In this document: positions 42,800 to 51,011 of the stretch, piece after piece
Numbering within the stretch: position 1 is the first letter of the stretch
Layout: each line of letters starts with the position of its first letter
NCBI RefSeq assembly: GCF_002109325.1
Contig: NZ_CP015348.1
Location: 2,295,501-2,359,500, forward strand
Direction of reading: 5' to 3'
Origin: Sporosarcina ureae
GTDB taxonomy: Bacteria > Bacillota > Bacilli > Bacillales_A > Planococcaceae
Length of the DNA stretch: 64,000 bases
Notes under the pieces: generated by a model
What the model was told of the DNA's origin: nothing
The model's database searches: none
The model's input: the letters and a program-made list of their open reading frames with translations, nothing else
Program-made: the position numbers and the translations under genes

Positions 42800-44221
42800 A
42801 TGTTTCAAAATGCGATCGACTGGCTTGTAGGGCCGGCGAATAATTTCATTTGGACATATGTTTTAATAGGACTTTTATTGGCAGCAGGTTTATATTTCAC
42901 GATTCGAACAAAATTTGTTCAAGTGCGCTTATTTGGTGAGATGTTCCGTCTGATTGTAGAAAAAAAGGATAGCAATGACGGGGTATCGCCATTCCAAGCA
43001 TTCACGATTAGTGCAGCTTCACGCGTAGGAACAGGTAACGTAGCGGGGGTAGCCCTTGCTATCGGAATCGGTGGACCCGGAGCAGTATTCTGGATGTGGG
43101 TGATCGCTCTCATCGGTATGGGGACCGCATTCATCGAAAGTACATTGGCGCAAGTGTATAAAGTGAAAGACGGCGATACCTTCCGCGGAGGGCCGGCGTA
43201 TTATATGCAAAAAGCGCTCGGTTGGCGGAAACTAGGTATCGTCTTCGCCATTCTACTAACGATGTGTTTTGGATTCATCTTTAACGCAGTGCAATCAAAC
43301 ACAATCAGTCAATCGTTTACAGACGTATTCGGCATTCCGCATTGGGCTGTAGGAGTTGGACTCATTGTCCTAACGGCAGTGATTGTCTTTGGTGGTGTGC
43401 AGCGTATTGTTAAAGTAACGCAGACAATCGTACCCATAATGGCTACATTTTATATTATCGTGGCCTTGTATATTGTAATATTGAACATTACAGAAGTTCC
43501 AGCGATGATCGCATTAATTGTTGAGCACGCATTTGGAATTAAGGAAATCATGGGTGGCGGAATCGGTATGGCAATGATGCAAGGTGTACGCCGAGGTCTC
43601 TTCTCCAATGAAGCAGGTATGGGTAGTGTACCAAACGCAGCAGCGACAGCGAACGTATCGCACCCAGCAAAACAAGGACTCGTACAATCATTAGGTGTAT
43701 TTTTCGATACTATCATCATCTGTTCAGCAACTGCCTTCATTATCTTACTAGGCGGCTTGTACCAATCAGGCGAAACGAATGGTATCTTATTGACACAAGC
43801 ATCCATGGAAGTACACGTAGGCGCATGGGCACCATACTTCATCGCCGTAGCGATCATGTTCTTCGCTTTCAGTTCCATCATCGGTAACTACTACTATGGC
43901 GAAACGAACATCGAATTCATCAACGCCAACGTCATGTGGAAACGAATCTATCAAGTACTCGTACTCGCAATGGTCTTTTTCGGAGCTGTTGCAAAAGTAC
44001 AAATAGTCTGGGACATGGCTGACCTATTCATGGGACTAATGGCCATCATCAACCTAGTCGTTATTCTACTCCTAGGCAAAATCGCCTTCAAAGTACTCGA
44101 CGACTTCACCAAACAACGAAAAGCTGGCAGAAACCCCGTCTTCAAATCAGCTAGCATCCCTGGCCTAAAAGGCGCAGAATGTTGGGAAGAAACAGCTGAA
44201 AGAGCGGAAGATCGTTTGTGA
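42800..44221 (+). CDS. Alanine/glycine:cation symporter (AGCS family)
   Basis: 473 residues behind AAGGAGGTGG. About 11 helices; AGCS landmarks are ISAASRVGTGNVAGVALAIG, GPGAVFWMWVIALIGMGTAF, RGGPAYYMQKALGW and RRGLFSNEAGMGSVPNAAAT. It imports alanine or glycine with sodium. It is monocistronic or follows glxK; a large non-coding stretch with a foldback repeat comes next. Confidence 0.93.
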   Translation: MFQNAIDWLVGPANNFIWTYVLIGLLLAAGLYFTIRTKFVQVRLFGEMFRLIVEKKDSNDGVSPFQAFTISAASRVGTGNVAGVALAIGIGGPGAVFWMWVIALIGMGTAFIESTLAQVYKVKDGDTFRGGPAYYMQKALGWRKLGIVFAILLTMCFGFIFNAVQSNTISQSFTDVFGIPHWAVGVGLIVLTAVIVFGGVQRIVKVTQTIVPIMATFYIIVALYIVILNITEVPAMIALIVEHAFGIKEIMGGGIGMAMMQGVRRGLFSNEAGMGSVPNAAATANVSHPAKQGLVQSLGVFFDTIIICSATAFIILLGGLYQSGETNGILLTQASMEVHVGAWAPYFIAVAIMFFAFSSIIGNYYYGETNIEFINANVMWKRIYQVLVLAMVFFGAVAKVQIVWDMADLFMGLMAIINLVVILLLGKIAFKVLDDFTKQRKAGRNPVFKSASIPGLKGAECWEETAERAEDRL

Positions 44222-44343
44222 TATTGATAGATGATATCAGGATTTTCAAGTTGTGAACTTTGGCCTTACGTTCTTGAGACTTTGAACTGGTACTAAAAAA
44301 ACAGTGAAGTTTCTAGGTGGTCTACGTTAGAAAGTAGGATTGT

Positions 44344-44506
44344 AGCGGAAGCAGGGGGCGACTCCGGGAGGATCAGCGTGAGTCTGAGACCCTGGACAGG
44401 TGCCTTAATTTCTGCAAAGTACACAGAAATACGGCAAAGCGAACCCTTCGCTGTTCGCTTGGCTCAGGCCACGCCCTCCGGAAAGCGTCCCCCTGCTGAA
44501 GCGGAA
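44344..44506. repeat. GC-rich foldback intergenic repeat
   Basis: The ends are inverted: AGCGGAAGCAGGGGGCGA at the left matches the complement of GCGTCCCCCTGCTGAAGCGG at the right. An inner hairpin AAGCGAACCC...TTCGCTT is seen near 44437-44460. Composition is far richer in GC than the flanks. Similar GC-rich elements are scattered in Planococcaceae and other Bacillales genomes. No transposase frame; probably a non-autonomous repeat. Confidence 0.65.
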
Positions 44507-44734
44507 ATCCCTTCTCCTAACTAATTTCACAATCTATTTAAAAACGTTCACACAAACAATTTAGTCAAGAAGTAAAAAGTTTGATATACTATAAAATACT
44601 GAATAAGAAAAATCGAATCGTAGTTCAGAAGAAGGATTCTGAACATCGGTTCGATTTTTGTTTTGCATGTTTGAACACAACATGTTAGGGTTATATATGA
44701 ATCAACACACTATATATAGTGTATAACAGCATTT

Positions 44735-44890
44735 AGATGAATTGGTACCCACCACGTTTAAAAGGGAATCCGCCACTAACGGAGCTGCCCCCGCAACTGA
44801 GGGCACGGACGACTATCTTATGAAAACCACTGCTTCGGCGGGAAGGAAAGATGGAAGAACGATGTGCCAGCCAGTAGACCTGCCAGTCAT
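44735..44890 (+). promoter_or_regulatory. Cobalamin (B12) riboswitch
   Basis: The conserved parts appear in order: AAAAGGGAATCCG, GGAGCTGCCCCCGCAACTG (the B12-box core region), CCACTGCTTCGGCGGGAAGG and GCCAGTAGACCTGCC. A terminator hairpin lies downstream (44990-45017), so B12 would switch off the nrd operon. The open frame across this region (44742-45029) is not a gene. Confidence 0.92.
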
Positions 44891-44989
44891 CTCAGCAAAA
44901 CATTCTTCGGGGTTGGAGAGTGAAAGCACAAAGCAGTCTTTTTTCAGTCTGCCTAAAACTTTCCGCTATCTACTACACGTCAATCGACG

Positions 44990-45017
44990 ACTCCCGATTA
45001 TATCGGGAGTTTTTTTA
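44990..45017 (+). terminator. Terminator of the B12 riboswitch leader
   Basis: ACTCCCGAT pairs with ATCGGGAGT and seven T follow. It is 43 bases before nrdE and is the likely expression platform. Confidence 0.85.
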
Positions 45018-45060
45018 TTTAGTACATAACCGAATTAATTAACTAAAGGGAGCGGATATA

Positions 45061-47283
45061 ATGGCTATTATTCAAGAATCTGTGGGACTTAATTTATTGA
45101 TGGAAAACTTACAACAGGAATTCGGCAAGAAACAAATTGAACCGTTGATCGAAGCGAGTGAGAAATTCCAAGAGCGTCACCCCGCAAGCTCAGCAACTGA
45201 GTGGACAAACGCGATGGTGCTAGAGTCTTTAAGCCGTATTGATGAAGCGAATGCGTATTGGACGTTTGTAGCGGCGCGTATTTATTTATTCGACGTCTAT
45301 GCAAAGCAAAAAGCATTGCGTGGAGCGGATGTTTATACCGATTTTGCGAAAAATGTAGAACGCTTGGTGGAACAAGGTTTATATACACCCGTTTTGACTG
45401 AAAAGTACAGCCAGGACGAGCTACAGGAAATCGGTAAGCTACTTGATCCTTCTCGTGACCTATTATTCACATATATCGGTTTGAAAACATTGGTAGACCG
45501 CTATGTAACAGTAAACTTTAAGAAGCAGTCCGTAGAGCTTCCGCAAGAGCGCTGGTTAATCATCGCGATGACGTTAATGCAAGACGAAACAGTAGACCGT
45601 ATTCATAAAGTCGGCGAAGCGTATTGGGCGATGAGCAACTTGTACATGACGGTAGCGACGCCTACATTGTCGAACGCAGGTAAGATGCACGGTCAGCTAT
45701 CAAGCTGCTTTATCGATACAGTAGATGATTCACTGCAAGGAATCTACAACAGCAACACCGATATCGCAAACTTGTCGAAATTCGGTGGCGGGATCGGCGT
45801 CTATATGGGGAAAGTTCGTTCACGCGGTGCATCAATTCGTGGTTTCGAAGGTGCGTCAAGCGGTGTTCTTCCTTGGATCAAACAGCTGAACAACACAGCA
45901 GTCAGTGTCGATCAGCTCGGTCAACGTCAAGGTGCCGTAGCCGTTTATCTCGACGTATGGCATCAAGATATCTTCACGTTCCTCGACCTCAAGCTCAATA
46001 ACGGGGATGACCGTTTACGCGCACATGATATTTTCACAGGCGTCTGCTTGCCGGACTTGTTCATGGAGAAAGTCGAGTCCCGTGAAGACTGGCATTTATT
46101 CGATCCACATGAAGTTCGCACGAAAATGGGCTATTCATTGGAAGATTTTTATGATGAAACAAAAGGACAAGGAACATTCCGCGAGAAGTATGAAGAATGT
46201 GTCCGCAATGAAGATCTATCGAGAGAGACGGTTTCAGCGATTGAAATCATGAAACGTATCCTACGTAGCCAGCTGGAGACAGGAACACCATTCATGTTTT
46301 ACCGCGACGAAGTAAACCGTATGAACGCTAATAAGCATGAAGGAATTATTTATTCTAGTAATTTGTGTACAGAAATACTACAAAATATGTCAGCATCTAC
46401 ACATGAATCGGTTACACTCGAAGACGATATGGTCGTCACACGCACGAAGCCAGGCGATTTCGTTGTATGTAATCTATCATCGATCAACCTTGGAAAAGCA
46501 GTGACAGCAGACGTTTTAGACCGCTTGATCAAAATTCAAGTACGTATGCTCGACAACGTTATCGATCAAAACCAAATTCCAGTTGTACAAGCACAACGCA
46601 CAAATGCACGCTACCGTGGAATTGGACTCGGCACATTCGGCTGGCACCATTTACTCGCATTGAAAAACATTCAGTGGGAATCAGATGAAGCCGTGAATTT
46701 CGCAGACGAGTTATATGAGAATATTGCTTATTTGACAATTAAAGCTTCAATGGAATTATCAAAAGAAAAAGGCGCGTATCCATTGTTTGATGGTTCGGAT
46801 TGGCAAACGGGCGAATATTTCGAGCACCGCGAATACGATTCCAATAAATGGCGTGAACTGCGCATGGACGTGGCGATGAACGGTATGCGTAACGGCTACT
46901 TGATGGCAGTTGCACCGAACAGCTCGACGTCGGTTATCGCAGGCTCAACAGCTTCCATCGATCCAGTATTCAAGCCGTTCTACCATGAAGAGAAGAAAGA
47001 CTATAAATTACCGGTTATTGCACCGGATCTAGATCACAATACGTATGACATTTACCGTCGTTCTGCTTACATCGTCGATCAGCGCTGGTCTATCAAGCAA
47101 AATGCCGCACGTCAGCAGCACATCGATCAGTCGATTTCATTCAACATCTATGTACCGAACTCCATCCGCGCTTCTGTTATTTTGGATCTGCACTTGCAGG
47201 CATGGAAATCCGGCATGAAAACAACGTACTATATGCGTTCAACCGCGGCAGAGATTGAGGAGTGCGAGTGGTGTCATTCTTAA
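45061..47283 (+). CDS. nrdE: Class I ribonucleotide reductase large subunit
   Basis: 740 residues from ATG 45061 behind AAAGGGAG. Catalytic features: GQLSSCFIDT (active-site Cys), GGGIGVYMGKVRSRG, LCTEI, VVCNLSSINLG with the radical Cys region, and a C-terminal ECEWCHS for re-reduction by thioredoxin-like proteins. It reduces ribonucleoside diphosphates to deoxy forms using the radical from NrdF. The association with nrdI and nrdF points to class Ib. It is controlled by the upstream B12 riboswitch, meaning it is expected to be used when B12 is scarce. Confidence 0.93.
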   Translation: MAIIQESVGLNLLMENLQQEFGKKQIEPLIEASEKFQERHPASSATEWTNAMVLESLSRIDEANAYWTFVAARIYLFDVYAKQKALRGADVYTDFAKNVERLVEQGLYTPVLTEKYSQDELQEIGKLLDPSRDLLFTYIGLKTLVDRYVTVNFKKQSVELPQERWLIIAMTLMQDETVDRIHKVGEAYWAMSNLYMTVATPTLSNAGKMHGQLSSCFIDTVDDSLQGIYNSNTDIANLSKFGGGIGVYMGKVRSRGASIRGFEGASSGVLPWIKQLNNTAVSVDQLGQRQGAVAVYLDVWHQDIFTFLDLKLNNGDDRLRAHDIFTGVCLPDLFMEKVESREDWHLFDPHEVRTKMGYSLEDFYDETKGQGTFREKYEECVRNEDLSRETVSAIEIMKRILRSQLETGTPFMFYRDEVNRMNANKHEGIIYSSNLCTEILQNMSASTHESVTLEDDMVVTRTKPGDFVVCNLSSINLGKAVTADVLDRLIKIQVRMLDNVIDQNQIPVVQAQRTNARYRGIGLGTFGWHHLLALKNIQWESDEAVNFADELYENIAYLTIKASMELSKEKGAYPLFDGSDWQTGEYFEHREYDSNKWRELRMDVAMNGMRNGYLMAVAPNSSTSVIAGSTASIDPVFKPFYHEEKKDYKLPVIAPDLDHNTYDIYRRSAYIVDQRWSIKQNAARQQHIDQSISFNIYVPNSIRASVILDLHLQAWKSGMKTTYYMRSTAAEIEECEWCHS

Positions 47284-47708
47284 TCGCCTATGCATCCTGG
47301 AGCGGCAACACACAGGAAGTAGCGGAATTGATTACGGAGCGACTACAAAATGAAGGTGTCGAAGTCGATACCTATCGCATCGGCATCGGCCTCATCCCAA
47401 ATGTTAAAGAATACGACGCGTTGTGCATCGGTTCATTCACATGGGAAAAAGGGGCAACGCCGGATGAAGTCAAAGATTTCGTAGCGGACGTCGGCTATAA
47501 ACCCGAGCTCGTCTACGTCTTTGGCACAGGGGATACCCAGTTTGGCGGTGATGATCTATTTTGCAAAGCAGCAGACAAGCTAGCGAAATTTTATCATTCC
47601 CCATTTGAACCATTGAAGATCGAACAAAGCCCACGCGGCATGCAAGAACAAATCGTTACGAATTGGACGAAAGGAGTGCTCGAACATTGGCGACACTTAC
47701 ACGAGTAA
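47271..47708 (+). CDS. nrdI: NrdI-like flavodoxin
   Basis: 145 residues from GTG 47271, eight bases after GAGGAG and overlapping the nrdE end; GTG 47268 is an alternative. It has the FMN phosphate loop YASWSGNTQEVA and the flavin-contact loops GSFTWEKGATP and FGTGDTQFGGD. NrdI makes the oxidant used to assemble the dimanganese-tyrosyl cofactor of NrdF. Its position between nrdE and nrdF differs from the more usual nrdI-first order. Confidence 0.85.
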   Translation: MSFLIAYASWSGNTQEVAELITERLQNEGVEVDTYRIGIGLIPNVKEYDALCIGSFTWEKGATPDEVKDFVADVGYKPELVYVFGTGDTQFGGDDLFCKAADKLAKFYHSPFEPLKIEQSPRGMQEQIVTNWTKGVLEHWRHLHE

Positions 47709-48724
47709 AAGTACTGAATCCTGCAAACCCGAATAAGGCAACAGCTATTTTCGGAGGGGAAGCAAGCGGCATCCTGAACTGGAACGACATCGCGCACCCT
47801 CATTTCTATACACTACGTCAGCGAATCCGGGCTCTTTTCTGGACAGCGAATGAAGTGGACATGACACAAGACGTCAAGCAGTTCTCAAGCCTGACAAAAG
47901 AAGAGCAATCCGCATTCCTGAAAATTATCGGCCTACTCGCTACACTTGATGGTCCACAAACCGTCATTGCAATGAAAATCGCAGACTTCACAACGGATCC
48001 TTCCGTCAAGTCGATTCTAGCGACAATTGCAGACCAGGAAAGTGAACATAATCACAGCTACGCGTACGTACTTTCATCTGTCACGAACTTGGACAAGCAA
48101 ATGGAAGCTTTCGAAATGGGACGTACAGATGAAGTATTAATGAAGCGAAATGAACGAATTGTAGACGTCTACAATGAATTTGCAGAGAACCCGACAATCG
48201 AAACGGTTCTAAAAGCGATGGTCTACACGACTTTATTAGAAGGTCTATTCTTCTACAGTGGTTTCGCGTTCTTCTATAACTTGGCGCGCCACCAGAAAAT
48301 GGTCGGCACATCGACGATGATTTCGTACATCAACCGTGATGAACTGCAACATGGTAAAGCGATCAGCGATATCTTCCGAGCAGCATTGGCTGAAAATCCA
48401 GAGTACAACACAGACGAATTCACGGAATGGATCTATGACCAATTCCGCCACTCCGTCGAGCAAGAAGTCATCTGGAGCCGCTACGTATTAGGAGGCATCG
48501 ATGGCCTGGAGCTGGAAGAGATGGAAGGTTACATCAAGTATCGCGCAAACAAAATGTTGCGCATGCTCGGCTTGAGCGAAATTTACCCAGAGTTCACGGA
48601 CAATCCAATGAAGTGGATCCGCGCGTACGTTGATAACTTCGACGACACAAAGACGGATTTCTTCGAGCAGACAAGCCGTCAATACGTGAAGACTAGTGAT
48701 TTGAATGGTTTTGATGATTTGTAA
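47687..48724 (+). CDS. nrdF: Class I ribonucleotide reductase small subunit
   Basis: 345 residues from TTG 47687 with AAGGAG at 47671; it overlaps the nrdI end by 22 bases. Metal ligands are seen in ATIADQESEHNHSYAYVL, YTTLLEGLFFYSGFAFFYN and INRDELQHGKAI (Glu-x2-His types), and the tyrosyl radical site in the SYAYVL region. It holds the radical cofactor for NrdE. A terminator hairpin follows. Confidence 0.92.
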   Translation: MATLTRVKVLNPANPNKATAIFGGEASGILNWNDIAHPHFYTLRQRIRALFWTANEVDMTQDVKQFSSLTKEEQSAFLKIIGLLATLDGPQTVIAMKIADFTTDPSVKSILATIADQESEHNHSYAYVLSSVTNLDKQMEAFEMGRTDEVLMKRNERIVDVYNEFAENPTIETVLKAMVYTTLLEGLFFYSGFAFFYNLARHQKMVGTSTMISYINRDELQHGKAISDIFRAALAENPEYNTDEFTEWIYDQFRHSVEQEVIWSRYVLGGIDGLELEEMEGYIKYRANKMLRMLGLSEIYPEFTDNPMKWIRAYVDNFDDTKTDFFEQTSRQYVKTSDLNGFDDL

Positions 48725-48735
48725 TAGATGAGGAG

Positions 48736-48764
48736 GAGAGGGACCCGAGATGGGTTCCTCTTTT
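48736..48764 (+). terminator. Terminator of the nrd operon
   Basis: AGAGGGACCC pairs (one wobble) with GGGTTCCTCT, then TTTTTGTG. Confidence 0.75.
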
Positions 48765-48854
48765 TGTGTCGAGGGTTGGGGTGGGCACCGTTGATCAACT
48801 TGTGCTGTTTTTTTTGAATGGAAGTCATTTCTGGAATGCTCAATGAACATGGCT

Positions 48855-48980
48855 GAGTGCTCTATCAGGCAACTTAAGCGCTCTATGCCAGTGCGTGACC
48901 GCTCTATCAGCCGTGTTATCCGCTCTAAGCCGCCCCGCGACCGCTCTATCGGGCATGCTATCCGCTCTAAGCGACCCTAG
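48855..48980. repeat. 21-bp phased repeat array, six units (reverse orientation)
   Basis: CTCTAT or CTCTAA occurs at 48860, 48881, 48902, 48923, 48944 and 48965, exactly 21 bases apart. The core reads CCGCTCTAT, i.e. ATAGAGCGG on the minus strand, the same core as at 41.3 and 63.5 kb. The other bases of the units differ from those arrays. It lies between the ends of two convergent genes. Confidence 0.85.
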
Positions 48981-49015
48981 CCGACCCAGCCACCCCAGCC
49001 ACCCCACATAAAAAA

Positions 49016-49042
49016 ACCGAGCGGGTCTAACCCCGCTCGGTC
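49016..49042. terminator. Bidirectional terminator
   Basis: ACCGAGCGGG pairs with CCCGCTCGGT around a short loop; on the minus strand TTTTTTATG follows, ending the CoA-transferase gene. Confidence 0.85.
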
Positions 49043-49059
49043 TCTTCAAATCTATAAAA

Positions 49060-50580
49060 TTACTTCTGAGCTTCTGCAGTCTTGTGCATAGTCTTGTTTT
49101 TTGCAAGATTTACGTGCCAAGATAGAGCTTCTTCCAAGATGTGTGGAGTTTGTCCGCCAACTTGTTCACATGCTCTGTTGTAATAATCACGTAGCTCTTC
49201 CTTGAAATCAGGGTGAGCACAGTTCTCGATCAACAACTCCGCTTTTTGTCTTGGAGCCAAGCCGCGAAGATCCGCGTAACCTTGTTCCGTAACAATTACG
49301 TCTACATCATGCTCCGTGTGGTCTACGTGAGAAGAGAAAGGTACGATGGATGACACGTCTCCGCCTTTTGCGTAAGACTTCGTAACGAAAATCGCGATGC
49401 GCGCGTTACGAGCGAAGTCACCAGATCCACCGATACCATTCATCATGCGCGTACCGCTAACGTGTGTGGAGTTAACGTTTCCGTAGATGTCTAGCTCAAG
49501 CGCTGTGTTGAATGAAATAATACCCAAACGACGGATTACTTCCGGGTGGTTGGAGATTTCCTGTGGACGGAATACCAACTTGTCACGGTATTTACCGATG
49601 TCGTCTTGGAAGCTGTCCAAACGTTTTTTAGATAGAGTCAATGAAGTAGCAGAAGCGAATTTCACTACGCCGTCATCGATCAAGTCGAAGATTGCGTCTT
49701 GAAGTACTTCGGAATATACTTCGATATCTTTAAACTCAGAAGTTCTCATACCGTCAAGTACTGCGTTTGCAACTGAACCAACACCTGATTGAAGAGGCAT
49801 TAGCGTTTCATCCATGCGGCCTAATTTGATCTCGTCACGGAAGAAGTTCAACAAGTTGTTGGCAATCTCTTGTGTCTCTTCGTCTGGAGGAACGATAGGG
49901 GATGGAATATCACCTTTCTCCGTAAGAACGATTCCGACAACCTTTGCAGGATCTACTTTGATTCCTGGTGTACCGATTTTATCTGTTGCACTGTATACAG
50001 GGATTTCTTTACGTTGGTTTTGAGCATCAGGAATATAAATGTCATGCAAGCCTTCAAACTCCATAGGTGCATTCACGTTTAATTCGATGATGACATGCTT
50101 CGCTTCTTGAACGAAAATCGGAGAGTTACCAACAGAACCAGTCGGGATGATATATCCTTCTTCTGTGATAGCAGCTGCTTCGATGATCGCGTAGTCTACA
50201 GGTCCAATTACGCCTTGGCGAATCCATTCAGATGTATGAGAAAGGTGCTGATCGATGTAGAAAGAATCACCTGAGTTGATTTTACCACGCATTGCTGGGT
50301 TGCCTTGATATGGAACACGCAAATTGATAATGTCTGCGTTTGCCATCAATTCATCAACGTTTGGGCCCATGGAAGCGCCAGTGAAAACGTTTACTTTGAA
50401 GTCTTCAGTCTTGCCTCTTTCTGCCAATGCCAATGGAACCGCTTTTGCGTCTCCGGACAAAGTAAATCCACTCAGACCTAGAGACATTCCGTCCTCGATC
50501 CAAGATGCTGCTTCTTCTGCTGTAACAATTTTGTCTTTCAGTGCTTCGCAACGAAGTACCTTGTTTAATTCGTTTGCCAC
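49060..50580 (-). CDS. Succinyl-CoA:acetate CoA-transferase (acetyl-CoA hydrolase/transferase family)
   Basis: 506 residues from GTG 50580; AAGGTGG (minus strand) is eight bases upstream, whereas a longer frame to 50604 starts within the leader. Family signatures: GLSGFTLSGDAKAVP, GSVGNSPIFVQEAKHVI, QSGVGSVANAVL, and HVSGTRMMNGIGGSGDFARN. A catalytic Glu is expected in EVYSEVLQDA. It moves CoA between succinyl-CoA and acetate, giving acetyl-CoA and succinate. It stands alone, next to the nitrate respiration genes but divergent from them. Confidence 0.88.
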   Translation of the reverse strand: MANELNKVLRCEALKDKIVTAEEAASWIEDGMSLGLSGFTLSGDAKAVPLALAERGKTEDFKVNVFTGASMGPNVDELMANADIINLRVPYQGNPAMRGKINSGDSFYIDQHLSHTSEWIRQGVIGPVDYAIIEAAAITEEGYIIPTGSVGNSPIFVQEAKHVIIELNVNAPMEFEGLHDIYIPDAQNQRKEIPVYSATDKIGTPGIKVDPAKVVGIVLTEKGDIPSPIVPPDEETQEIANNLLNFFRDEIKLGRMDETLMPLQSGVGSVANAVLDGMRTSEFKDIEVYSEVLQDAIFDLIDDGVVKFASATSLTLSKKRLDSFQDDIGKYRDKLVFRPQEISNHPEVIRRLGIISFNTALELDIYGNVNSTHVSGTRMMNGIGGSGDFARNARIAIFVTKSYAKGGDVSSIVPFSSHVDHTEHDVDVIVTEQGYADLRGLAPRQKAELLIENCAHPDFKEELRDYYNRACEQVGGQTPHILEEALSWHVNLAKNKTMHKTAEAQK

Positions 50581-50798
50581 GGTATCATCCACCTTACCTT
50601 TCAATTTGTATATAATTCTATCATTTATATAAATAAAATCAACACAATATTATGAGAACTATACTGATTTATCCACTTATTCAATAAAACCACTTTAATT
50701 GATGAAAAATTACAAAAACCATACAGCGCGTGGAATAGACGGTAGCTGAGAGTTTTCCCTTACGTGGAAATCCAAAAAGAACATTGTTATGGAGAGAA

Positions 50799-50812
50799 TA
50801 GGGAATTCCCCG
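50799..50812. promoter_or_regulatory. Candidate NreC binding palindrome 1
   Basis: TAGGGAATTCCCC: GGG and CCC around AATT, about 200 bases before narG. A GC-rich palindrome has been described as the NreC target in staphylococci; the nreABC genes lie downstream in this window. Confidence 0.45.
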
Positions 50813-50902
50813 ATAGAAACCTACTAAAAAACACGTATACTTATATAATATAAAGGAGTTTTATGAGAATTAGGTAAAAGCTCACATATTACACAAAAAG
50901 AA

Positions 50903-50917
50903 TAGGGAATACCCTTA
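50903..50917. promoter_or_regulatory. Candidate NreC binding palindrome 2
   Basis: TAGGGAATACCCTTA: GGG and CCC around AATA, about 95 bases before narG, and preceded like site 1 by GAA or AGAA. The shared core is AATAGGGAATWCCC. Confidence 0.5.
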
Positions 50918-51011
50918 GTTTAAATTCAGATTAATTAGTTTATTTTAGGGTAAGAAGATTAGTAGGTTTACTACATGTACTCTACATTCTGAGAAGGAGT
51001 GGAAATGTTCG

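Noticed and set aside
44742-45029. Plus-strand open frame of 95 residues
   Set aside because: It lies across the cobalamin riboswitch and terminator; conservation there is of RNA structure.
50863-50877. Four-residue leader peptide (MRIR) upstream of narG behind AAAGGAG
   Set aside because: Too short, with no attenuator hairpin or codon bias following; most likely chance, though the ribosome binding site is good.
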